Positions 15,130 through 21,045 of a stretch of 24,488 nucleotides of DNA are shown piece after piece. Under the pieces are notes generated by a model. It was given only the letters and a program-made list of their open reading frames with translations, was not told the origin of the DNA and searched no databases. A program made the position numbers and the translations under genes. This DNA comes from a virus. The stretch covers positions 1 through 24,488 of the IMG/VR virus record IMGVR_UViG_3300009034_000202; one strand, given 5' to 3'. Each line of letters begins with the position of its first letter. Positions within the stretch are counted from its first letter, which is position 1.

Positions 15130-15294
15130 TCACCTCACTTTTTTTATTTTAGCAACATTTTTTTTTGTCAATACATAACACACATCGTCAATCCATATAT
15201 AAGTAAAATATGGACATCCTCCTTGAAGGTTAAGCTCCATTTTTTCCTGTGGATTATGACTTGTGTGTGCACTTGTTAGTTTAATTGTTTTCAT
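15130..15294 (-). CDS. 54-residue hypothetical protein
   Basis: The ATG at 15294 is preceded by GGAGGATTGAAA, a strong ribosome site. It encodes 54 residues starting MKTIKLTSAHTSHNPQ, a middle part CPYFTYIWIDDVCYVL with two Cys, and a basic tail ending KKVR. The stop lies just upstream of the next gene. Several neighbouring genes start with the same MKT[IV]KL, hinting at duplication or shared leader sequence. Confidence 0.6.
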   Translation of the reverse strand: MKTIKLTSAHTSHNPQEKMELNLQGGCPYFTYIWIDDVCYVLTKKNVAKIKKVR

Positions 15295-15296
15295 TT

Positions 15297-15497
15297 TCAA
15301 TCCTCCCTATTCAATAATTGCTTGCGTATGTTTTGTCCTCCACATTCGGAGGTATTAAGATAATCGCAATTATCACAAGCCGACAATCCCTCGAATTGTA
15401 TAAGCCAGCAATCGCTCGTTAGTTTACTTTGGTCAATTTGTTTGCTTTCAGTAATAACTACTTGGCCGTTTTCAATTTTCGCTTTTTGGTAGAGCAT
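15297..15497 (-). CDS. 66-residue Cys-containing protein
   Basis: The ATG at 15497 has TAAGGAGG upstream. The protein has beta-like MLYQKAKIENGQVVITE, then CWLIQFEGLSACDNCDYLN with a Cys pair and a fourth Cys in SECGG: a likely small zinc site. Unknown function. The 109-base gap upstream (15498-15606) holds no gene, only two ATGCCGGAT repeats at 15559 and 15572. Confidence 0.65.
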   Translation of the reverse strand: MLYQKAKIENGQVVITESKQIDQSKLTSDCWLIQFEGLSACDNCDYLNTSECGGQNIRKQLLNRED

Positions 15498-15606
15498 AGT
15501 TTTGCCTCCTTAATCTGTAATCTATTTTCATAAACTCATAGGCTCAGGCTGGCCGGTAATGCCGGATCGCTATGCCGGATATTGCAGCCAGTCCTTGCCA
15601 ATAAAT

Positions 15607-16002
15607 TCACAACCATTCATGGCGTAAAGCATAACCGCCGTCTCTATCCCGTAATGCAGGATCACCGTTGCGATGGGATTCTCCCTTACGATACCTAAAA
15701 CCATTAGGAAATACTTGAGAGCTAAAATCATAAACAATAGCAAATCCCATATCCATTCCACATCCGCTAACTTTCAGACCTTCTCTATGTTTGTCTCTTT
15801 TATAATGGCATAATTCCTCAACCAGCCCAGACAAATAAAGAGGTTTGTTATCACGAATTGCATAAACATCAATTCGTCGAAACATCCCACTCGACGAGAC
15901 ATGGCGTAAAACAGTATAAATCATTGGTCGTTTACGCCTTAACCAACTCACTATTTCTTTCTCCCACTCTCCCAAATCTTTTGTTTTATCTTTTCGTTTC
16001 AT
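15607..16002 (-). CDS. Conserved phage protein with GCGMDMGF motif
   Basis: A 131-residue protein of a family seen in many phages, recognised by the phrases HVSSSGMFRRIDVYAI (residues 35-50) and SGCGMDMGFAIVYDFS (about 80-95), ending GGYALRHEWL. The biochemical role is not known. Length is close to the family norm. The ATG at 16002 is chosen because GGAGGG lies just upstream; an in-frame GTG at 16014 would place the ribosome site inside the gene. Confidence 0.75.
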   Translation of the reverse strand: MKRKDKTKDLGEWEKEIVSWLRRKRPMIYTVLRHVSSSGMFRRIDVYAIRDNKPLYLSGLVEELCHYKRDKHREGLKVSGCGMDMGFAIVYDFSSQVFPNGFRYRKGESHRNGDPALRDRDGGYALRHEWL

Positions 16003-16016
16003 TTTACCCTCCACAG

Positions 16017-16235
16017 TTATTGTTTGACTATCACAGTTTTACAGACTTGACGAGCCAAAGCGATATTCTCACTACCACATTCGGGACACTTGAAAACATC
16101 GTCCATTGCCATCATATAGTAATCGCCTTGTGTTCCACCGATCAATTCTCCGCAATCTTGGCATTGCATAAACTCACCACATCTTTTATTATAGTCCGCA
16201 TCGCCAATATCTACTAAATCTTTTCGCCTAATCAT
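16017..16235 (-). CDS. Zinc-ribbon protein
   Basis: A 72-residue protein with two Cys pairs (CQDCGEL at about 25-31 and CPECGSE at about 50-56) that should form one zinc ribbon. A further Cys precedes (KRCGEF). The ATG overlaps the previous stop as ATGA. The MIRRKDLVDIGDADYNKRCG start is typical of small phage ribbon proteins; the role is unknown. Confidence 0.75.
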   Translation of the reverse strand: MIRRKDLVDIGDADYNKRCGEFMQCQDCGELIGGTQGDYYMMAMDDVFKCPECGSENIALARQVCKTVIVKQ

Positions 16236-16381
16236 AGGTTTTTCCTCCTCTTATACTCTGCCGTCAAATTCTTTTTAACTTGAACAATAATTTTCTTGGC
16301 ATTCGACAAACCAGCCGTACACAACAGCCTCTCCGTCAACTTCTCCGCCATCTTATCAATATCAACTTTCGACAATTTCAT
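16232..16381 (-). CDS. 49-residue basic helical protein
   Basis: The frame begins at ATG 16381 directly after the stop of the preceding gene and ends as ATGA over the next, so it is coupled on both sides. It encodes 49 residues, predicted helical and basic (MAEKLTERLLCTAGLSNAKK). No known family. Confidence 0.6.
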   Translation of the reverse strand: MKLSKVDIDKMAEKLTERLLCTAGLSNAKKIIVQVKKNLTAEYKRRKNL

Positions 16382-16382
16382 G

Positions 16383-16577
16383 TTATACTCCGCAAGTTGG
16401 ACACTGATTCTCTATTTTGCCTTTATATACCATTGTTATATCCGCAGAGTTTAAGTTCCCATTCATATCTTTGTTATATCCCTGCACGGCATTTTTAATT
16501 GCTATTTTTACAGTCGAGGCACTTACAAACATCCTCGCACCTGTGTTAAAATCAACTGTCCACAAATTACTTTTCAT
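16383..16577 (-). CDS. 64-residue hypothetical protein
   Basis: The ATG at 16577 has AAAGGTG upstream. The chain starts MKSNLWTVDFNTGARMFVSA and continues with a helix (STVKIAIKNAVQGYN); a CPTCG pair lies at the very C-terminus, enough for half a zinc site. It might act as a dimer. Unrecognised. Confidence 0.65.
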   Translation of the reverse strand: MKSNLWTVDFNTGARMFVSASTVKIAIKNAVQGYNKDMNGNLNSADITMVYKGKIENQCPTCGV

Positions 16578-16589
16578 TTTTTCACCTTT

Positions 16590-16757
16590 TCACGAAATAT
16601 CCTTTTGTTCTTCTAACGACACAACCTCAAAGTCATCTGTCGCAGAAAAAAACTCAAATTCTTCAAGTGTATATCGTTCATCGTCATTTCGACAATCACC
16701 ACAATAATCTTCTTTGTGATAACATCCACAACATCCACACTCAAAAAATCTAATCAT
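16590..16757 (-). CDS. 55-residue Cys-rich, acidic protein
   Basis: The ATG at 16757 has GGAGG nine bases upstream. The first 22 residues hold six Cys (ECGCCGCYHKEDYCGDC), a dense metal-binding knot, followed by a highly acidic tail (DDFEVVSLEEQKDIS). The role is unknown; the design resembles other zinc microproteins here. Confidence 0.65.
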   Translation of the reverse strand: MIRFFECGCCGCYHKEDYCGDCRNDDERYTLEEFEFFSATDDFEVVSLEEQKDIS

Positions 16758-16766
16758 TTTAACCTC

Positions 16767-16913
16767 CTAAACTTGTTGGGCACAAAAACGCCGGTCTTTA
16801 CACTTATCACATCTAACTTGGTGTTTTCCTTCATTTTCTTTTTTCAGGTAGTTATATTTGGCACAAGTTATAGCACAACGAGGCCTAACAATTTTTGATT
16901 TTAGATTTATCAT
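16767..16913 (-). CDS. 48-residue zinc-type microprotein
   Basis: The ATG at 16913 has AGAGGA upstream. A basic N-terminus (MINLKSKIVRPRCAITCAKY) with CX3C, then CDKC and a final Cys. Four or five Cys could bind one zinc. Stops with TAG ahead of the next gene's ribosome site. Unknown. Confidence 0.6.
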   Translation of the reverse strand: MINLKSKIVRPRCAITCAKYNYLKKENEGKHQVRCDKCKDRRFCAQQV

Positions 16914-16922
16914 TTTAATCCT

Positions 16923-17000
16923 CTAACAAAGAGATATAAACGCCCAAAAACTCAAGAACACAATCGTCCGCCAGTTTTCGTCAAATAATAGCCGTCTCAT
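16923..17000 (-). CDS. 25-residue membrane microprotein
   Basis: The ATG at 17000 follows AAGGAAAGTAGGG. It encodes 25 residues: a charged start (MRRLLFDENWR) and a hydrophobic end (TIVFLSFWAFISLC). It starts 6 bases after the previous stop. A one-pass membrane peptide is possible; chance is not excluded at this length. Confidence 0.4.
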   Translation of the reverse strand: MRRLLFDENWRTIVFLSFWAFISLC

Positions 17001-17005
17001 TGTCC

Positions 17006-17167
17006 CTACTTTCCTTTACTGAATAGTTGTATTACTTTTGCTAATTCTCGCAAATCTCGGAATGTCAACGAATCCATTGCTTCTGTTATTTTCCGAGCAT
17101 TGGCATCACAAAGACCATACACTCGGCACAATATACTTGTTTTCTCTTCAGTGTTATAATGATTCAT
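17006..17167 (-). CDS. 53-residue hypothetical protein
   Basis: The ATG at 17167 has GGAGGAC upstream, overlapping the end of the gene before. The protein is helical (DANARKITEAMDSLTFRDLR, then ELAKVIQLFSKGK) with two Cys in the first 20 residues. Unknown function. Confidence 0.6.
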   Translation of the reverse strand: MNHYNTEEKTSILCRVYGLCDANARKITEAMDSLTFRDLRELAKVIQLFSKGK

Positions 17168-17169
17168 TT

Positions 17170-17334
17170 TCAGTCCTCCTGAGCAAAAAGAGTAATTGTA
17201 TGCGGTGTTTGCTGAACATCAACTATTGGTATATCCCAATAATCAAGTTGTGCAGCTTTCATTTCAGCATCGACTAAAACTTCTTGATCCGGGTTCATTT
17301 CTTGAAGTCTTTTAATTAACTCATAAACTTTCAT
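17170..17334 (-). CDS. 54-residue protein with MKVYELIKRLQ start
   Basis: The N-terminus (MKVYELIKRLQEMNPDQEVL) is a motif widespread in small phage and bacterial proteins: a helix followed by a D/N-P-D turn and a strand. The remainder (DYWDIPIVDVQ) fits a small alpha/beta fold. AGGA precedes the ATG. The role of the family is unknown. Confidence 0.65.
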   Translation of the reverse strand: MKVYELIKRLQEMNPDQEVLVDAEMKAAQLDYWDIPIVDVQQTPHTITLFAQED

Positions 17335-17336
17335 TT

Positions 17337-17531
17337 TTAATCCTGTAAAACAATCGCAGATTCCATAATTGTCGCCAAAGACAACCGATGATATTCAAGA
17401 GGCAAATTCGTTTGGGAAGATAAAATTTCAAACGCATCCAATAATTGCTGTTTACTCATAGGCTGATTTTCGTCAATATATTTGAAATAATCATCCAAAT
17501 ATTCTACTAACTGTAGTCGTGTCGTTTTCAT
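17337..17531 (-). CDS. 64-residue helical protein
   Basis: The ATG at 17531 has CGGAGG upstream and lies 3' of a good promoter; an upstream in-frame start (17639) would include the promoter, so the short form is preferred. The protein is acidic and helical (RLQLVEYLDDYFKYIDENQP, SKQQLLDAFEILSS). Unrecognised. It heads the row of mini-genes leading to 14.1 kb. Confidence 0.65.
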   Translation of the reverse strand: MKTTRLQLVEYLDDYFKYIDENQPMSKQQLLDAFEILSSQTNLPLEYHRLSLATIMESAIVLQD

Positions 17532-17576
17532 TATTTTAACCTCCGAAAAATTGAAAACCCCCAATTCACTATGTAA

Positions 17577-17605
17577 AGTATAACATATTCCGCCCGACAA
17601 TGCAA
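17577..17605 (-). promoter_or_regulatory. Promoter of the mini-gene cluster (P1)
   Basis: Minus strand TTGCAT (plus 17600-17605), 17 bases, TATACT (plus 17577-17582). It shares CTTGCATT and GTTATACTTTAC with the promoter at 18125-18153. Confidence 0.75.
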
Positions 17606-17651
17606 GTAAAAAATGATAAATATTAGAAAATATCTGCAATTTTATTCCAAT

Positions 17652-17683
17652 CCTCCGCAGACCAGTGGTTATTCCTGCGGAGG
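17652..17683. repeat. Inverted pair of the iterated octamer
   Basis: CCTCCGCAG (17652-17660) and CTGCGGAGG (17675-17683) are perfect inverse copies separated by 14 bases and can form a 9-bp hairpin. There is no T-run. It lies about 50 bases upstream of promoter P1. Confidence 0.8.
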
Positions 17684-17725
17684 TTCACTATAAATTTCGA
17701 TGTCTATCCGATCCTTGCAAAACAG

Positions 17726-17795
17726 ATATAAAAAATAGCCGGTGTCTTACTTGTACACAGTTCCAAAGGGAACACAGTAGATTCAGAACACCGGC
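17726..17795 (-). terminator. Rho-independent terminator
   Basis: On the minus strand GCCGGTGT (from 17795) pairs with ACACCGGC (to 17738), with an inner stem GTTCC/GGAAC, and is followed by TATTTTTT. It ends the short transcript of the 17951 and 17817 genes before promoter P1. Confidence 0.8.
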
Positions 17796-17816
17796 CATAA
17801 AGAAGGAGGGAAAAGG

Positions 17817-17954
17817 TCAATCTTGATAATATCTAATAACAAACCGGGCATAACTCCGCAGGTTTTCCCTCAATTCCTCTTTGGTAATCCTGCCCTGCAA
17901 ATATAACCTATTGAGTCTGGTCTGTTTCGCTTCGATTAGTTTTACTGTTTTCAT
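17817..17954 (-). CDS. 45-residue basic protein
   Basis: The ATG at 17954 overlaps the previous stop as ATGA and has GGGAGG upstream. It encodes 45 residues: MKTVKLIEAKQTRLNRLYLQ, then a helix GRITKEELRENLRSYARF, typical of a short helical hairpin with a possible nucleic-acid-binding face. It carries one CTGCGGAG octamer. A terminator follows 22 bases later. Confidence 0.65.
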   Translation of the reverse strand: MKTVKLIEAKQTRLNRLYLQGRITKEELRENLRSYARFVIRYYQD

Positions 17955-18118
17955 TTTTCTACCTCCCCAATTTTATTTTTTATTTGTTTGTATTTTTTAG
18001 CAGTATAAGCCTCACAATCGTCTTGAAGTGCTTTACATTTTTGATTAGTACAAATAAGATGAACGCCCTTATCTATCCACTTTTTTCCAACAAGATGTTT
18101 ACAAATATAGCAATTCAT
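17951..18118 (-). CDS. 55-residue zinc-type protein, probably leaderless
   Basis: The protein starts MNCYICKHLVGKKWIDKGVH and has CX2C, then ICTNQKCKALQDDC: a four-Cys zinc site with a basic helical tail (KKYKQIKNKI). A longer in-frame start at 18157 lies upstream of the promoter and is rejected. The predicted transcription start coincides with the A of the ATG at 18118, so the mRNA would have no leader and no ribosome site. Confidence 0.65.
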   Translation of the reverse strand: MNCYICKHLVGKKWIDKGVHLICTNQKCKALQDDCEAYTAKKYKQIKNKIGEVEK

Positions 18119-18124
18119 AAGTAA

Positions 18125-18153
18125 AGTATAACACAAAAGCAAACCAAATGCAA
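18125..18153 (-). promoter_or_regulatory. Promoter of the 17951 gene (P2)
   Basis: Minus strand TTGCAT (plus 18148-18153), 17 bases, TATACT (plus 18125-18130). Initiation seven bases beyond the -10 box falls at 18118, the first base of the ATG. Confidence 0.75.
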
Positions 18154-18183
18154 GCAAAAAATCAGAAAATCGAAATATTTTTC

Positions 18184-18212
18184 TTGACTTGTATTTTCAA
18201 ATATGGTATAAT
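18184..18212 (+). promoter_or_regulatory. Plus-strand consensus promoter
   Basis: TTGACT (18184-18189), 17 bases, TATAAT (18207-18212). It is the best plus-strand promoter I saw, and no plus-strand gene follows. It is back to back with P2 and points into the repeat-bearing stretch and then antisense to the 18357 and 18505 genes. Confidence 0.75.
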
Positions 18213-18218
18213 CTAATC

Positions 18219-18356
18219 GGCGTTGTCTGCCTACGGCCAAAAATGTTATCGGTCGTAGCAGTTATAGGACTACATCTCCGCAGAATCCTTATCGGACGCC
18301 AAGAGTTATAGGACTAATCCCCACCATAGTCCCGATACTGCGTAAATTTCCACTTG
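18219..18356 (+). ncRNA. Candidate noncoding transcript (segment B)
   Basis: Downstream of the plus-strand promoter lie a stem-loop (CTACGGCC 18231-18238 with GGTCGTAG 18251-18258, one G-U), four TTATNGG[AT]C repeats (18246, 18262, 18289, 18306), one CTCCGCAG octamer (18276) and the 18-base repeat at 18337. No reading frame with a ribosome site is present. The 3' end is unknown. It could be a small RNA, an antisense leader or a repeat used as a DNA site. Confidence 0.45.
18337..18354 (+). repeat. 18-base direct repeat, copy 2
   Basis: ACTGCGTAAATTTCCACT, identical to 13669-13686. It ends three bases before the stop of the 18357 gene. Confidence 0.85.
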
Positions 18357-18521
18357 CTATCCAATAATCCGTCCAGATCGTCGAATCAATCCTGCCCGCA
18401 TTAGTTTAGCAAATCGACGATTAAAAGTAGCAAGAGAAATTTTACCGACAGAATACTCGTATCGTAAATCTTCTTCCTCACGGGTAATGCTTTTCGGTCT
18501 TGGTTTACTCCCCTTGCCCAT
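18357..18521 (-). CDS. 54-residue basic phage protein
   Basis: The ATG at 18521 lies inside the end of the preceding gene (17-base overlap) with GGC/AAGGGG sequences nearby. It encodes 54 residues, starting MGKGSKPRPKSITREEEDLR and continuing with a basic helix (TFNRRFAKLMRAGLIRR). The GKGSKPRP start occurs in small phage proteins of unknown function. Possible nucleic-acid binding. Confidence 0.65.
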   Translation of the reverse strand: MGKGSKPRPKSITREEEDLRYEYSVGKISLATFNRRFAKLMRAGLIRRSGRIIG

Positions 18522-18729
18522 TTGTAGCCTCTTTTTTGATTTCTGCCTTTAGCCTTTCGATTTGCTTGTCGATAATTTCGTGGATTTTACGTTTAATAAG
18601 GTCAGATGTTTCTCCGTCTAAAGAATGGCCACTAATAGAGAGTACAACATCTGACCAAAGACATCTTTTGTGGAATGTGTCCAAAGAACAGATTTGTTTA
18701 GATAGTTTTTGAATTTTACTTACATTCAT
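18505..18729 (-). CDS. 74-residue hypothetical protein
   Basis: The ATG at 18729 has AAAGGG upstream. The chain is helical, with ICSLDTFHKRCLWSDVVLSI in the first half and a long charged helix (KRKIHEIIDKQIERLKAEIK) in the second that may form a coiled coil. Unrecognised. Confidence 0.65.
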   Translation of the reverse strand: MNVSKIQKLSKQICSLDTFHKRCLWSDVVLSISGHSLDGETSDLIKRKIHEIIDKQIERLKAEIKKEATNGQGE

Positions 18730-18740
18730 AATTTCCCTTT

Positions 18741-19649
18741 CTAAAGAATTGGATAGCTTCGGATTTCAATTTTAGGAGACACATATTCCCTGCCTCCAAT
18801 ATACTGACGATAAAAAGGCCATACTACAATTTTAGCAGTCATAAAAGCTCTTGCTGGATAACACGCATTGGATTCATAAGTTCCTCTGCCAATCGAATGA
18901 CTCTCAAGCCAACAACCTGGGTTGAGGGCAAAGCGATGTTTCCACAATAACTCTGCTGGCATTGCTCCATGTGTTGGGACATAAGACACAGGTTTTGGAG
19001 TTGCATAGGCAAAGGTGTGGGTGTGTCCACTAATACAAACATCTGCAATCTCCCACTCTCTCTGCATTGCATCAAGTTTTAGGTGTTCTGCCGACACGCT
19101 TCTTCCAGCCCCATAACCGTGCCGAGCAACAAGAATAATGGTCGAGACTCCTCCTCCAAGACGCTTGAATCTAAATCGAATTAAACATTCATCTGACAGA
19201 TTTCGAGTTTCAAGTTTCGCACAAAGCACTTCTTGTATATCAGTATTAAACCGTTTCCGTAACTGCTTTTCGTGATTCCCCTCCAAAGCTCCCAAAAGAA
19301 GATGTTTTACAGGAGTAAGAATTCCATAGGCTCTATCAGATTCCTTTATTGCTATATCACCAAGATTATTCTTTATTTCCTCTGTTCCCCCCTCTAAAAG
19401 CCATCCTGCTACATCGGAGAAATCAAATCTCTTTAGGTCTTTAGGATTAATAGCATTCAAAGCATCTCCTCCAAGCAAAACCTTAATGTGTCGGTCAGGC
19501 ATAGCATCTCGTTTAACCACTTCTTTAATCCATTTTTTCAGGGCTTCCTCATTGCAATTCGATTTTCCCACGTGCATATCCCATAATGGGAAAATCTCCA
19601 CCCGATCCCCACGACCACTACACTTTATTTCAACATCTAAAAGCCTCAT
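18741..19649 (-). CDS. Calcineurin-like metallophosphoesterase
   Basis: A 302-residue phosphoesterase with the family metal ligands in order: DMH at residues 24-26, GGD at 60-62, GNHE at 124-127, a HGYG at 177-180 and GHTH at 208-211. All are intact, so a two-metal phosphodiesterase or phosphatase acting on nucleotides or DNA is likely; substrate unknown. The start at 19649 is chosen because AGGGG lies upstream and the previous gene stops at 19651. It follows an HD phosphohydrolase, so the two may serve nucleotide salvage or removal of host nucleotides. Confidence 0.85.
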   Translation of the reverse strand: MRLLDVEIKCSGRGDRVEIFPLWDMHVGKSNCNEEALKKWIKEVVKRDAMPDRHIKVLLGGDALNAINPKDLKRFDFSDVAGWLLEGGTEEIKNNLGDIAIKESDRAYGILTPVKHLLLGALEGNHEKQLRKRFNTDIQEVLCAKLETRNLSDECLIRFRFKRLGGGVSTIILVARHGYGAGRSVSAEHLKLDAMQREWEIADVCISGHTHTFAYATPKPVSYVPTHGAMPAELLWKHRFALNPGCWLESHSIGRGTYESNACYPARAFMTAKIVVWPFYRQYIGGREYVSPKIEIRSYPIL

Positions 19650-19650
19650 A

Positions 19651-20211
19651 TCAATTTCCCCTAAATTTGTTATAACATTCCAAGAAAAGACGTTCAGCTT
19701 GGTCAGGAGTCCAAGGAACAATCAATTCTTTCACAGGATTGCTGTCACCTATACTCCAGATTGAAAAATCGGGCATTTTAGGCATTAAGTCTCGAATCTC
19801 GGTGGCCATCATCCGAATATCCGCTCTTTTGACCTCCGCAGAATAGGTAAAGTCAACTCCCAACGCTTCTCCAATTACGGCCTGAATTTCTCGTTCAAAT
19901 CCCGCAACTGTTTGACGATAACCAGTAGTTGGGTCTTTAACCCAAAGAAGTTTTTTCCAAGGTTTAGCTATATCCCCAATATAAGCCTCATCCGCATCGT
20001 GTAGTAATTTCACTAATGGATCACCGGGTAAATCCGAATTCTCCGCCATCAATACACAATGTTGGGCAACAGAATAAAATTCTCGAGTATGTCCTGTATA
20101 TCTACATTGATACGCCAGAGAATGAGCAATATCCTCTATGCAAACCATCTTCGGTTTAGGATTTAACAAATCGAAAACCTTTCCTGTATATGTTACTATA
20201 TTATTTGCCAT
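19651..20211 (-). CDS. HD-domain phosphohydrolase (YfbR-like)
   Basis: A 186-residue HD protein. The metal-binding residues are visible: H51 in SVAQHCVLMA, H71-D72 in LLHDADEAYIGD, and a later Asp within IRDLMPKMPD. The pattern HTREFYSVAQH...LLHDADEAYIGDIAKP is that of phage and bacterial dNMP 5'-nucleotidases, which remove phosphate from deoxynucleotides. Probably acts in the cytoplasm on nucleotide pools. It overlaps the membrane-protein gene by 11 bases. Confidence 0.85.
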   Translation of the reverse strand: MANNIVTYTGKVFDLLNPKPKMVCIEDIAHSLAYQCRYTGHTREFYSVAQHCVLMAENSDLPGDPLVKLLHDADEAYIGDIAKPWKKLLWVKDPTTGYRQTVAGFEREIQAVIGEALGVDFTYSAEVKRADIRMMATEIRDLMPKMPDFSIWSIGDSNPVKELIVPWTPDQAERLFLECYNKFRGN

Positions 20212-20476
20212 TTCGTTCTTTCCTTAAATAATAAATTAGCAAAATTAACCAAAATGTATTTGTCAATACGACGAGCGATCCACCGACAAAACTTGTCCAC
20301 TGCTTCAAGAATGGATAATAATAAAGATTCCAGAATCCCCAAAAAGTAAAATAGGCAATATGCACGAAACTCACACCTCGCACTTTCTTCTGTTTGAGCA
20401 ATTTCCAACAACTCAAAAAGATAAAGAACCCTCCGCAACACTCAAACAGCCCGTTTATGATGTCTTGCCAGATAAT
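20201..20476 (-). CDS. Phage membrane protein starting at ATT
   Basis: A 91-residue protein of a common phage type: WQDIINGLFECCGGFFIFLS, then KKVRGVSFVHIAYFTFWGFW, NLYYYPFLKQW and a third hydrophobic segment (SLVVLTNTFWLILLIYYL). About three membrane segments are predicted. The family normally begins M-x-W-Q. Here the codon is ATT at 20474-20476 with AAAGGAGG four bases upstream; no ATG, GTG or TTG lies at that place. Starting at the TTG at 20416 would lose the first 20 conserved residues. It may be a genuine ATT start or a mutated ATG. The function is unknown. Confidence 0.65.
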   Translation of the reverse strand: MIWQDIINGLFECCGGFFIFLSCWKLLKQKKVRGVSFVHIAYFTFWGFWNLYYYPFLKQWTSFVGGSLVVLTNTFWLILLIYYLRKERNGK

Positions 20477-21045
20477 TCACCCTCCTTTAGCTGCTCTTGG
20501 TAAAGAATAATCGCTAATAACGAATATATAGCATTGTCCATCAATGTATCAATTACTGATTCATTTTTAACCATTAACTGCCCGCTCTTTATAAATTCTT
20601 CGAGCCGAGACCACTTATCTTGCAATCGAACTAACACCCCTAAAAATGGAGTGAGATTTAATCGAACACATGCCCGAAGATTTTTAAGGGGGTCTTTTGT
20701 ACCGGAATAATCGTGACTCTTACGGGAATGCAAGTTCGCCATTTGTTCAAGCAATTTATAGAAATCAGGATGTCCAAGTCTCTTGATCTCCTGTGTATCC
20801 TTTCCGTGACCAATTCGCACACCCCCCCCGGAGGTTTCTGTATTTTTAGCAAGATACAATGCCTCCGCTTTTTCCGCATCGGCCTTATTTTTATAAAGAC
20901 CTCCACTTTCTTTTGTAGCCTTTCCAACAGAACCATCCGGCAAAACATAACCAGTTAGAGGGGATGAATCCGCTAAAATATCCACAACCCACGGCCTATT
21001 TTTATTATAATTAAATCTTCGTATTTTTGTCAATTTCTCTATCAT
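20455..21045 (-). CDS. DUF1599/Nmad1-like protein
   Basis: A 196-residue protein. Residues from about 105 (EQMANLHSRKSHDYSGTKDP) onward match the pattern of DUF1599/Nmad1, a helical domain related to MazG-type nucleotide proteins and found in phages with modified DNA: HDYSG, then LVRLQDKWSRLEEF, and DTLMDNAIYSLLAIILYQE. The first 90 residues are a separate basic domain (RRFNYNKNRPWVVDILADSS). The start at 21045 is preferred to 21060 because GGAGGA lies between. ATGA overlap with the upstream gene. It may modify or monitor nucleotides. Confidence 0.7.
   Translation of the reverse strand: MIEKLTKIRRFNYNKNRPWVVDILADSSPLTGYVLPDGSVGKATKESGGLYKNKADAEKAEALYLAKNTETSGGGVRIGHGKDTQEIKRLGHPDFYKLLEQMANLHSRKSHDYSGTKDPLKNLRACVRLNLTPFLGVLVRLQDKWSRLEEFIKSGQLMVKNESVIDTLMDNAIYSLLAIILYQEQLKEGELSGKTS

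Noticed and set aside
15146-15181. Promoter with TTGACA and TAAAAT before the 15126 gene
   Set aside because: The spacer is 24 bases, far too long for a sigma70-type promoter.
13593-18356. CRISPR array or prophage attachment sites
   Set aside because: The repeats are short and irregularly spaced without unique spacers of constant length, and no integrase or Cas gene is present in the window.
20196-20441. 81-codon frame overlapping the membrane-protein gene
   Set aside because: It is a shadow of the membrane-protein frame; only the latter has the phage-family motifs.
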